Of a stretch of 36,500 bases of DNA, positions 8,674 to 15,353 are shown piece after piece. The stretch is from Lachnospiraceae bacterium. Its GTDB lineage: Bacteria > Bacillota > Clostridia > Lachnospirales > Lachnospiraceae. A program made the position numbers and the translations under genes. The stretch is from contig JAFXAZ010000073.1 in the NCBI GenBank assembly GCA_017521985.1, forward strand, positions 1 to 36,500. Reading direction: 5' to 3'. Each line of letters opens with the position of its first letter. The first letter of the stretch is position 1. The notes beneath the pieces are model-generated. The model saw only the letters and a program-made list of their open reading frames with translations. It had not been told where the DNA came from and did no database searches.

Positions 8674-9339
8674 ATGAGTTTTTGTATCGCAGTGGATGGT
8701 CCTGCGGGTGCAGGCAAAAGTACCATTGCCAAATTAGTGGCAAAGAAAATGAATTTGATATACGTGGATACCGGTGCAATGTACCGTGCTATGGCTTATT
8801 ATTTGATTTCACAGAATACGGACCTTGCCAATGGTCAGGAGATTTCTGAGAAATGTCAGGGCGCAGATATTCGAATTGTTTACGAAAATGGAGAGCAGGT
8901 TGTAATATTAAACGGAGAAAATGTCAATCCTTATTTAAGAACCGAGGAAGTTGGCAATGCAGCTTCTGTTTCCAGTGCTAACGGCAGTGTACGTGCCAAG
9001 CTGGTAGAGCTTCAGCAGAGAATGGCAGAGGACACGGATTTGATTATGGATGGACGAGATATCGGCACCTGTGTATTGCCAAAGGCACAGCTTAAAATTT
9101 ATCTCACAGCTTCCAGCAGAGTGCGTGCACTTAGACGTTATCATGAGTTAGTGGCAAAAGGACAAGCGTGTAATTTAGAAGAAATTGAAGCAGATATCAT
9201 TGACAGAGATTATCGTGACATGAATCGTGAAATTTCACCTTTAAAACAGGCTGCAGACGCAGTATTGCTGGATACATCTGATATGACCATCGAAGAAGTG
9301 GTGGGCAAGATTATTTCTTTGGCAGAAGAAAGAAAATAA
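8674..9339 (+). CDS. cmk: Cytidylate kinase
   Basis: (d)CMP kinase, 221 residues, phosphorylating CMP and dCMP with ATP in pyrimidine nucleotide synthesis. The P-loop DGPAGAGKSTIAK is at residues 8-20, followed by YVDTGAMYRAMAYY (nucleotide-monophosphate site). DGRDIGTCVLP occurs near residue 128, with RVRALRRYHEL and the lid region RDYRDMNREISPL further on. All are family hallmarks and the length is normal. ATG 8674 follows GAGGAG at 8662-8667. Placement directly before ispH and an S1-domain gene is the usual clostridial arrangement. Confidence 0.96.
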   Translation: MSFCIAVDGPAGAGKSTIAKLVAKKMNLIYVDTGAMYRAMAYYLISQNTDLANGQEISEKCQGADIRIVYENGEQVVILNGENVNPYLRTEEVGNAASVSSANGSVRAKLVELQQRMAEDTDLIMDGRDIGTCVLPKAQLKIYLTASSRVRALRRYHELVAKGQACNLEEIEADIIDRDYRDMNREISPLKQAADAVLLDTSDMTIEEVVGKIISLAEERK

Positions 9340-9372
9340 GCGTTGCCGGTATGGTGACGGAATGGAGTGATT

Positions 9373-10218
9373 ATGGAAATTCGTTTGGCAAAATCTGCAG
9401 GTTTTTGTTTTGGTGTAAAAAGAGCAGTAGAGCAAGTATATACACAGGCAGACAGCGGCAAAAAAATTTATACTTACGGACCGATTATTCATAATGAAGA
9501 AGTAGTAAAAGACCTTGAAAAGAAGGGCGTTCATGTAATTGATGAAACAAATTTGGATGAAGTTAGCGAAGGCACGGTGATTATTCGTTCTCATGGTGTG
9601 GAAAAGGCTGTTTGTGACCGCATTCAGGAACGTGGACTGGAATGTGTGGATGCTACATGTCCTTTTGTAAAGCGTATCCATAAAGTGGTCGAAAAGGAAA
9701 GTGCTGCAGGCAAGCAGATTGTGATTATCGGAAGTGCTACCCATCCGGAGGTTATGGGTATCATGGGATGGAGTTCTACCCCTGTGGTAGTCATTGAAAC
9801 AGAGGAAGAAGCAGAGAATTTTGTGTCAGAAAACGACAGAGAAATCTGTGTTGTTTCACAAACGACATTTAATTACATAAAATTTCATAAAATAGTTGAA
9901 AAACTCACAAAAAAGGGCTATAATATTAGTGTTGTGAATACTATTTGCAATGCAACTGAAGAGAGGCAGACGGAAGCCAGGGAAATTGCCCGTGAAGCGG
10001 ACGTGATGATTGTCATAGGTGGTAAGCACAGTTCCAATTCTAGAAAACTGTATGAGATATGCGCCAAGGAATGTGAGCATACTTACTTTATTCAGACACT
10101 TGCTGATCTGAAGTTAGAACTACCTAAATCTGTTGGATTGGTGGGTATTACTGCGGGGGCCTCAACCCCAAACAATATTATCGAGGAGGTTCAAAATTAT
10201 GTCAGAATTAACTTTTGA
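9373..10218 (+). CDS. ispH: 4-hydroxy-3-methylbut-2-enyl diphosphate reductase
   Basis: IspH (LytB), 281 residues, the last enzyme of the MEP isoprenoid pathway, reducing HMBPP to IPP and DMAPP with a [4Fe-4S] cluster. The three cluster cysteines are present: Cys12 (KSAGFCFGVKRAV), Cys96 (VDATCPFVK) and Cys192 (NTICNATEERQ). Substrate-site residues His40, His124 (SATHPEVMG), Thr165 region (SQTT) and the C-terminal AGASTPN are also visible. ATG 9373 is preferred to GTG 9367, which overlaps the GGAG ribosome site. The C-terminus overlaps the S1 gene by 20 bp in another frame. Many Clostridia have the two proteins fused; here they are separate. Residues about 165-190 carry an embedded promoter, described separately. 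Confidence 0.96.
   Translation: MEIRLAKSAGFCFGVKRAVEQVYTQADSGKKIYTYGPIIHNEEVVKDLEKKGVHVIDETNLDEVSEGTVIIRSHGVEKAVCDRIQERGLECVDATCPFVKRIHKVVEKESAAGKQIVIIGSATHPEVMGIMGWSSTPVVVIETEEEAENFVSENDREICVVSQTTFNYIKFHKIVEKLTKKGYNISVVNTICNATEERQTEAREIAREADVMIVIGGKHSSNSRKLYEICAKECEHTYFIQTLADLKLELPKSVGLVGITAGASTPNNIIEEVQNYVRINF
9896..9924 (+). promoter_or_regulatory. Strong SigA-like promoter inside ispH, for the S1 gene
   Basis: TTGAAA (9896-9901) and TATAAT (9919-9924) are exactly 17 bp apart, 275 bp before the S1-protein start. The surrounding codons are unusually A+T rich for this gene. This is a sequence match only. Confidence 0.55.
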
Positions 10219-11359
10219 ACAAATGTTAGAGGAATCATTAAAAACAATTCATACAGGAGAGGTAGTTAATGGCACTGTTATCGCTGTAAAGCCGGACGAA
10301 ATCGTCTTAAACATCGGTTACAAGTCAGACGGTATTCTTACTAAGTCAGAATACACAAATGACAATACTGTTGATTTAACACAGGTAGTAAACGTTGGCG
10401 ATACTTTGGAAGTTAAAGTGTTAAAGGTTAACGATGGTGATGGCCAGGTTGCACTTACTTACAAGCGTCTTGCAGCTGACAGAGCAAATAAGAGAATGGA
10501 AGAAGCTTTCAACAATAATGAAGTTTTAAAAGCTACCGTAGCTCAGGTATTGGATGGTGGTTTGAGTGTTGTAGTTGATGATGTTCGTATCTTCATCCCT
10601 GCAAGCTTAGTATCTGACACATACGAAAGAGATTTATCCAAGTATGCAGGTCAGGAGATTGAATTTGTTATTACAGAGTACAATCCAAAGAGAAGACGTT
10701 TTATCGGCGACAGAAAGCAGTTAATCGTTGCTGCAAAGGCTGAATTACAGGCAGCTGTATTTGCCCGTATTAAAGAAGGCGATGTAGTAGAAGGTACAGT
10801 AAAGAACGTTACAGACTTCGGTGCATTTATCGATTTAGGCGGAGTAGATGGTTTATTACACATCTCTGAAATGAGCTGGGGACGTATCGAACACCCAATG
10901 AAGGTTTTCAAGGTTGGTCAGGTATTAAACGTTCTTGTAAAAGAAATCAACGGCACAAAGGTTGCTTTATCCCTTAAGTTTGATGACTTAAATCCATGGA
11001 AAGATGCAGCTACCAGATTTGCTGTAGGCAATGTAGTAACCGGTAAAGTTGCTCGTATGACTGACTTCGGTGCATTCATTGAAATTGCAGATGGTGTAGA
11101 TGCACTGTTACATGTTTCTCAGATTTCTAGGGAACGCATTGAGAAGCCTGCAGATGTATTAAGCATTGGTGATGAAGTTACTGCAAAGATTACAGACTTC
11201 AATGAAGAAACCAAGAAGATCAGCTTAAGCATCAAGGCTATGCTTGCTCCGGAACCAAAGGCTGAAGTTCCTGCTGTAGAAGAGCCGGAAGATGATGCAG
11301 ATGTTGTATCTGTAGATATTGAGGCTGTTATCGCTGCTCAGGAAGAAGAAGCAGAATAA
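10199..11359 (+). CDS. S1 RNA-binding domain protein (ribosomal protein S1-like)
   Basis: A 386-residue protein with four S1 (OB-fold) domains at about residues 17-85, 105-170, 190-260 and 275-345. The third (DFGAFIDLGGVDGLLHISEMSWGRIEHP, broken here as DFGAFIDLGGVDG then LLHISEMSWGRI) and the fourth (DFGAFIEIADGVDALLHVSQI) match the S1 consensus best; the second is degenerate. An acidic tail ends the protein. Such proteins bind single-stranded RNA and act in translation like ribosomal S1, although Firmicute forms are shorter than the six-domain E. coli S1. ATG 10199 follows GAGGAGG (10183-10189) and lies inside the end of ispH, so translation may be coupled. A strong terminator follows. Confidence 0.9.
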   Translation: MSELTFEQMLEESLKTIHTGEVVNGTVIAVKPDEIVLNIGYKSDGILTKSEYTNDNTVDLTQVVNVGDTLEVKVLKVNDGDGQVALTYKRLAADRANKRMEEAFNNNEVLKATVAQVLDGGLSVVVDDVRIFIPASLVSDTYERDLSKYAGQEIEFVITEYNPKRRRFIGDRKQLIVAAKAELQAAVFARIKEGDVVEGTVKNVTDFGAFIDLGGVDGLLHISEMSWGRIEHPMKVFKVGQVLNVLVKEINGTKVALSLKFDDLNPWKDAATRFAVGNVVTGKVARMTDFGAFIEIADGVDALLHVSQISRERIEKPADVLSIGDEVTAKITDFNEETKKISLSIKAMLAPEPKAEVPAVEEPEDDADVVSVDIEAVIAAQEEEAE

Positions 11360-11373
11360 TCACATTGAATTTT

Positions 11374-11411
11374 AAAGCTGCAAAGGCAAGAGATTGCTTT
11401 TGCAGCTTTTT
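11374..11411 (+). terminator. Rho-independent terminator after the S1 gene, probably bidirectional
   Basis: AAAGCTGCAAAGGCAA (11374-11389) pairs with TTGCTTTTGCAGCTTT (11395-11410) with one G-T wobble, followed by T residues on the + strand. On the minus strand a short T-rich run follows the same stem, so it may also end the converging exonuclease gene. Confidence 0.88.
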
Positions 11412-11443
11412 GTGTTTCTTATCTGACGATACATAAATAATGA

Positions 11444-12550
11444 TTATTTTTTCTCTTGAATAATCGTACGTAAAATGTGACTTCCATACGTGGAAAATAA
11501 AAGTCGGTTTACTTTTGTTTCCTCGGAAATTTCAAAATAAGTTTCTTTGTCTTTATAGTCCTTTTTGAAGAATGGCTCCACAAGAATATCGTACTGTTTT
11601 AAAAAGAGGCTGTTCTTTCTGGTATAGCAGTTGTATGGGGTGGCTTGCTGCCTCATGGAAGCATCCACGTGCGCCGCCACAGACTTGTGATAAGCAGCAT
11701 CCATAGACGGGATATAGTAATAATCCTTGTAATTAGAATAAAAAAACTTTAATTCATCATCGAAAACAGGAACCTTTAACGTGGCTTTGTCACCTTCTGC
11801 GGTTAAGTAATTGCCATCAAAGTGTGCAAAAAACTTCTTCGGCAGTGTAACCGGTAATTTCAGCGTCATCATAAGTGCATAGCAAGGTTCCCCGGAAACG
11901 GTAGTTGTCTTTAGCATCTCCACGCGAGTAATGGTTGCCTCAGTATTGCAGAGTTCACTGTAGGCAAGCATTGGTGTAATGTCAAGCATACCTTTCATAT
12001 CGTCCAGATTATGCTGGATAAGTAAATTCAGCATACCTTCATTTGGAGACGCGGTATAAGCCTTGTACACCTGAATAAGCTCTCCGCCGGTGTATTTGTC
12101 AATACGATTAATGCCGAGAAACTGCTCAATGGTTTTCTGACGGCAGTCCGGGAGCACCAAAGTGTTTTTTAACGGGGTGATGCGCTTGTATATATCAATG
12201 CCGGTGTACTGCTCAAAGGATAAATCCACAAAGAGCTCTTTGGCTTTCTCCGTCAGATATGGTATATCAAATCTGTTGCCGTTAAAATGGATAATATGCG
12301 AAAACTTCGGCAAAAACGGAATTAGCTTCATCAATAATTCACGTTCTTCCGTGAGCCTTTCCGCCATCCACTGCTCGATACACCAGGTGTCATGCTCGTA
12401 ATAGGCAAGCCCAATCATGTAGAGATTACTGTTTGCAGGGCTAAGACCGGTAGTTTCAATATCTAAGAAAAGTATTTGCTCTAATGGAGCATATATATCT
12501 AAAGGAAATGGAAGTTGATAATCTGTTAATACGACCTTGTTTTTGTACAT
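11444..12550 (-). CDS. Ribonuclease H-like 3'-5' exonuclease-fold protein (YprB type)
   Basis: A 368-residue protein whose N-terminal half is a DEDD-type exonuclease fold. Exo I is ILFLDIETTGLSP at about residue 25, Exo II is IIHFNGNRFDIPYL near 87, and Exo III is LIQHNLDDMKGML near 180. These carry the acidic metal ligands. This matches the ribonuclease H-like domain (RNase_H_2) found in YprB-type proteins; the second half is unassigned. The actual substrate is unknown. The ATG ending at 12550 has AAAGGAG upstream on the minus strand; an upstream in-frame start ending at 12571 lacks a site. The gene stands alone, opposite to its neighbours, between the S1 terminator and the toxin-antitoxin promoter region. 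Confidence 0.8.
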   Translation of the reverse strand: MYKNKVVLTDYQLPFPLDIYAPLEQILFLDIETTGLSPANSNLYMIGLAYYEHDTWCIEQWMAERLTEERELLMKLIPFLPKFSHIIHFNGNRFDIPYLTEKAKELFVDLSFEQYTGIDIYKRITPLKNTLVLPDCRQKTIEQFLGINRIDKYTGGELIQVYKAYTASPNEGMLNLLIQHNLDDMKGMLDITPMLAYSELCNTEATITRVEMLKTTTVSGEPCYALMMTLKLPVTLPKKFFAHFDGNYLTAEGDKATLKVPVFDDELKFFYSNYKDYYYIPSMDAAYHKSVAAHVDASMRQQATPYNCYTRKNSLFLKQYDILVEPFFKKDYKDKETYFEISEETKVNRLLFSTYGSHILRTIIQEKK

Positions 12551-12588
12551 AAAAACTCCTTTGCTAACCAATGATGTTTATGGAATAT

Positions 12589-12594
12589 AGTATA
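12589..12594 (-). promoter_or_regulatory. Extended -10 promoter of the minus-strand exonuclease
   Basis: Read on the minus strand, TGGTATACT forms an extended -10 about 40 bp before the start codon. The -35 is weak (TTTTAA at 17 bp). Confidence 0.45.
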
Positions 12595-12661
12595 CCATAA
12601 AATAGAAATTATTAAAAGGGGTGCATATCATGATAATAGTTTACATATAGTAAAATAAAAC

Positions 12662-12690
12662 TTGACGTACAGAATATTGTACGATAGAAT
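12662..12690 (+). promoter_or_regulatory. Promoter of the toxin-antitoxin operon
   Basis: TTGACG (12662-12667) and TAGAAT (12685-12690) are 17 bp apart. The spacer is almost wholly occupied by the first GTAC palindrome (12667-12682), so repressor binding would block RNA polymerase. Confidence 0.7.
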
Positions 12691-12710
12691 AAAAGTACAG
12701 AATATCGTAC
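12667..12710 (+). promoter_or_regulatory. Twin GTAC-N8-GTAC operators of the toxin-antitoxin pair
   Basis: GTACAGAATATTGTAC (12667-12682) and GTACAGAATATCGTAC (12695-12710) differ by one base, and their starts are 28 bp apart. Each is an inverted repeat with TGTAC/GTACA-like ends, resembling the TGTACA core known for YefM operators. One lies between -35 and -10, the other just downstream of the -10. Confidence 0.7.
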
Positions 12711-12733
12711 AATTTTAAGTGGGTGGGTATATT

Positions 12734-13000
12734 ATGATAGCGGTTAATTATACAAATTTACGTGAAAATATGAAAAGTTATATGGATATGGTCAGTGATG
12801 ATTATGAAACCATGATTATCACTCGAAAAAATAATAAAAATATTGTTATGTTATCAGAGGAGGCTTATAATAATTTGATTGAGAATGCTTATATTATGGG
12901 AAATAAAGCTAACTATGATTGGCTGATGGAATCAAAGGCACAGTTGGAACGTGGCGAAATAGTGACAGGAAGCCTGATTGAGGATGTGTTGGATGAATAA
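12734..13000 (+). CDS. Antitoxin of the YefM/Phd family
   Basis: An 88-residue antitoxin that should bind its toxin and repress its own promoter. The N-terminal DNA-binding part (MIAVNYTNLRENMKSYMDMV) and the segment TMIITRKNNKNIVMLSEEAYNNLIE are typical of the Phd/YefM fold. The C-terminal tail (ESKAQLERGEIVTGSLIED) is the toxin-wrapping region. ATG 12734 follows a GGGTGGG stretch. The stop overlaps the toxin start by 8 bp, which is the normal coupling for this type of pair. Twin palindromes on the promoter fit autoregulation. Confidence 0.92.
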   Translation: MIAVNYTNLRENMKSYMDMVSDDYETMIITRKNNKNIVMLSEEAYNNLIENAYIMGNKANYDWLMESKAQLERGEIVTGSLIEDVLDE

Positions 13001-13256
13001 GGTGTTTACGATAAATGGTTGGAAAGACTATGTATATTGGCAAATGGAAGATAAGAAAACCTTGAAGAAAATAAACGCCTTAATAGAAGATATTTGTAGA
13101 AATGGAAACGAAGGCTTAGGAAAGCCGGAACCGTTGACCGGTAATTTGTCAGGTTTCTGGAGCAGGCGTATTAATGATAAAGAGCGCCTAATCTATAAAA
13201 TTGATGAAAATAATGTCTATATTTTGGCGTGCAGATATCACTACGGAGATACATAA
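12993..13256 (+). CDS. Toxin of the YoeB/Txe family (mRNA interferase)
   Basis: An 87-residue RelE-fold toxin. YoeB-family members cut mRNA at the ribosomal A site. The fold is visible in WKDYVYWQMEDKKTLKKINAL, in LGKPEPLTGNLSGFWSRRI, and in the C-terminal RYHYGDT. The glutamate of KPEPL, the arginines of the SRRI/ERLIYKI region and the terminal His-Tyr pair match residues needed for catalysis in the family, so the toxin looks intact. ATG 12993 overlaps the antitoxin end by 8 bp. A terminator follows immediately. Confidence 0.92.
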   Translation: MNKVFTINGWKDYVYWQMEDKKTLKKINALIEDICRNGNEGLGKPEPLTGNLSGFWSRRINDKERLIYKIDENNVYILACRYHYGDT

Positions 13257-13264
13257 ATTTAGAG

Positions 13265-13300
13265 GCAGAGAGTGTGAGAGCACTCTCTGCATTCTTTTTT
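13265..13300 (+). terminator. Terminator of the toxin-antitoxin operon
   Basis: GCAGAGAGTG (13265-13274) pairs perfectly with CACTCTCTGC (13281-13290), followed by ATTCTTTTTT. Confidence 0.9.
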
Positions 13301-13457
13301 CTAAAAAAACTGCAAAAAAGACGATATATCGTCCACAATGCAGAAAAAAGTATGTTATTGTATACGTGTAAGGGGATTTAAATATATGTTACGAAAGAGA
13401 AAAACTTAATAAAAAGGCTTTACACGGAATGTCGGGCTATAAGGTGTAAAGTCTTTT
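13301..13457 (+). other. Non-coding stretch with two hairpins between toxin-antitoxin and ATPase genes
   Basis: No credible gene is seen. A perfect 14-bp palindrome GACGATATATCGTC (13320-13333) sits inside CTGCA/TGCAG arms (13310-13343). Further on, GGCTTTACAC (13416-13425) pairs with GTGTAAAGTC (13444-13453) and is followed by TTTT, a terminator-like structure with no gene in front of it. A seven-codon ORF (MLRKRKT, ATG 13386) with AGGGG upstream lies between them. It may be a small transcript, a degenerate gene, or chance. Confidence 0.35.
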
Positions 13458-13483
13458 GTTGAGTACGAACGGTAATTTTATCA

Positions 13484-13512
13484 TTGTACTTTTTATAAGA
13501 ATCCGTTATACT
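13484..13512 (+). promoter_or_regulatory. SigA-type promoter of the ATPase/nuclease gene
   Basis: TTGTAC (13484-13489) and TATACT (13507-13512), 17 bp apart, about 44 bp before the start codon. Confidence 0.65.
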
Positions 13513-13555
13513 AAAGATGACATTTGGGTATAGCGAATTTTGTGGAGGTGTTCTC

Positions 13556-15235
13556 ATGGACAGAGAAGTGGCAATCGGTATACAAAACTTTAATGAATTA
13601 ATTGAGAAAAATTGTTTTTATGTAGATAAAACGCATTTTATCAAGGAGTGGTGGGATAGTGGTGATTCAGTAACTTTGATTACTCGTCCGCGTCGTTTTG
13701 GTAAGACCTTGACTATGAGTATGGTGGAGCAGTTTTTTTCCGTGGAATATGCAGGAAGAAGCGATTTGTTTGCCGGTTTGTCAATTTGGAAAGAGGATAA
13801 ATACCGTGAGTTACAGGGAACTTACCCGGTTATCAGCCTTTCCTTTGCCAATGTGAAGGAGAAGACATATGAAGGGACGAAAGAACGTATATGTCAGTTG
13901 CTTGCAGAACTGTATGCCAAAAATAATTTTTTGCTTGAGAGTGATTTGTTGACAGATGCAGATAAACAATTTTTTAAAGATATTAAGATGGATATGCCGG
14001 AAGTAGTAGCAACCTTTTCTTTGCATAAGCTGGCAGGCTTTTTATCCAAGTATTACGGCAAAAAGGTTATTATTCTACTGGACGAATATGATACACCAAT
14101 GCAGGAAGCATATGTGGATGGTTACTGGGAGGAACTGGTAGCCTTTAGCAGAAGCTTATTCAATGCTACGTTTAAGACGAATCCATTTCTGGAGCGGGCG
14201 ATTATGACAGGTATTACCAGAGTGAGTAAGGAGTCTATTTTTTCAGATTTAAATCATCTGGAGGTCGTAACCGCTACTGTGAATAAATACACAGACTGCT
14301 TTGGATTTACCGAGGAAGAAGTATTTGCAGGTTTAGATGAGTTTGGTTATACCGATAAGGCGATGGTAAAGGAATGGTACGATGGATTTATTTTTGGGAA
14401 AACAAAAGGAATTTACAATCCATGGTCCATTTTAAATTATCTGGATAAGGGTGAATTTAAAACCTATTGGGCAAATACCAGCTCTAACAGTTTGATAAGT
14501 AAGCTGATACGTGAAAGCGACAAGTCGGTAAAAACTGCCATGGAGGATTTACTGCATGGTAAGATTTTAAAGACACAGCTTGATGAGCAGATTGTATTTA
14601 GTCAGTTGAATACACGAACAAGCTCTATATGGAGTTTTCTCCTGGCAAGCGGCTATCTGAAGGCGGTCAAATACTTCTTTGACCCTGAGGAAGGAAGGGC
14701 AGAGTATGAGTTGGCACTGACCAATAAGGAAGTCCGCTTTATGTTTGAGTATATGATAGAGGGCTGGTTTTCGGATTTTTCATTTGCATATAATGAGTTT
14801 ATAAAGGCACTGCTGCAGGATGATTTGGATGCCATGAACGAGTATATGAACAAGGTGGCATTACAGACGTTCAGTTTCTTTGATGTGGGAGCACATTCAT
14901 CTGAATACTCTGAGCCGGAACGCTTTTACCACGGCTTCGTGCTAGGACTGATGGTGGATTTAAAGAGGCGTTACGTGATTACCTCCAACAGGGAGAGTGG
15001 CTTTGGCAGGTATGATATTATACTTGAGCCTTTGTCTGAAAAGGATGTTGCCATCATTATCGAATTTAAGGTTCGTAAGAAAAGGGAAAATAGTTTAGAA
15101 GAAACCTTGCAGAATGCATGGAAGCAGATTGAGGAAAAGCAGTATGAAGCTGCTCTCATTGCCAGGGGCATCCCTGCTGAGCGAATTCGAAAGTATGGTT
15201 TTGCTTTTGAAGGAAAAAATGTATTGATTGGATAG
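13556..15235 (+). CDS. AAA-ATPase-like protein with C-terminal PD-(D/E)XK nuclease domain
   Basis: A 559-residue protein of the AAA-ATPase_like plus PDDEXK_9 (DUF1703) architecture, abundant in gut anaerobes. After the N-terminal NFNELIEKNCFYVDKTHFI comes a modified Walker A, RPRRFGKTLT (about residues 42-51), then Walker B VIILLDEYDTP near 170. The C-terminal domain shows GFGRYDIIL followed by AIIIEFKVRK, the D...ExK pattern of PD-(D/E)XK nucleases. The biological role is unknown; mobile-element or defence functions are often guessed but not shown. ATG 13556 follows GGAGGTG; the frame is open further upstream to 13517 without a site. It has its own promoter, stands between a toxin-antitoxin pair and leuS, and appears intact. 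Confidence 0.85.
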   Translation: MDREVAIGIQNFNELIEKNCFYVDKTHFIKEWWDSGDSVTLITRPRRFGKTLTMSMVEQFFSVEYAGRSDLFAGLSIWKEDKYRELQGTYPVISLSFANVKEKTYEGTKERICQLLAELYAKNNFLLESDLLTDADKQFFKDIKMDMPEVVATFSLHKLAGFLSKYYGKKVIILLDEYDTPMQEAYVDGYWEELVAFSRSLFNATFKTNPFLERAIMTGITRVSKESIFSDLNHLEVVTATVNKYTDCFGFTEEEVFAGLDEFGYTDKAMVKEWYDGFIFGKTKGIYNPWSILNYLDKGEFKTYWANTSSNSLISKLIRESDKSVKTAMEDLLHGKILKTQLDEQIVFSQLNTRTSSIWSFLLASGYLKAVKYFFDPEEGRAEYELALTNKEVRFMFEYMIEGWFSDFSFAYNEFIKALLQDDLDAMNEYMNKVALQTFSFFDVGAHSSEYSEPERFYHGFVLGLMVDLKRRYVITSNRESGFGRYDIILEPLSEKDVAIIIEFKVRKKRENSLEETLQNAWKQIEEKQYEAALIARGIPAERIRKYGFAFEGKNVLIG

Positions 15236-15242
15236 TTAAATC

Positions 15243-15271
15243 TTGACATGATTACCAATCCCTACTAAAAT
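15243..15271 (+). promoter_or_regulatory. Strong SigA-type promoter of leuS
   Basis: TTGACA (15243-15248) and TAAAAT (15266-15271) with a 17-bp spacer begin 8 bp after the preceding stop codon. The expected leader is about 75 nt. Confidence 0.75.
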
Positions 15272-15283
15272 AAAAATGATTGG

Positions 15284-15319
15284 CTCCCGGGTGATGCAGG
15301 TCACAGGGTGGAGTTTTTT
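15284..15319 (+). promoter_or_regulatory. Hairpin plus T6 in the leuS leader, possible attenuator
   Basis: CTCC (15284-15287) pairs with GGAG (15310-15313) and GTGA (15291-15294) with TCAC (15301-15304) across an internal loop, directly followed by TTTTTT (15314-15319). It lies between the promoter and the start codon. The stem is weak and no T-box specifier structure is present in so short a leader, so function is uncertain. Confidence 0.4.
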
Positions 15320-15353
15320 AATAATTATTATGATAGAAACAGAGGTTAAAACA

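Noticed and set aside
15272-15353. T-box riboswitch before leuS
   Set aside because: An AGGGTGG string is present, but the leader is only about 75 nt, the ACCGCG part is missing and no stem I or specifier loop is visible. Kept only as a possible attenuator.
15276-15353. N-terminal extension of LeuS by 26 residues
   Set aside because: The frame is open, but it runs through the leader hairpin, has no ribosome site, and MAVPYNHREVEKKWQ is the normal LeuS start.
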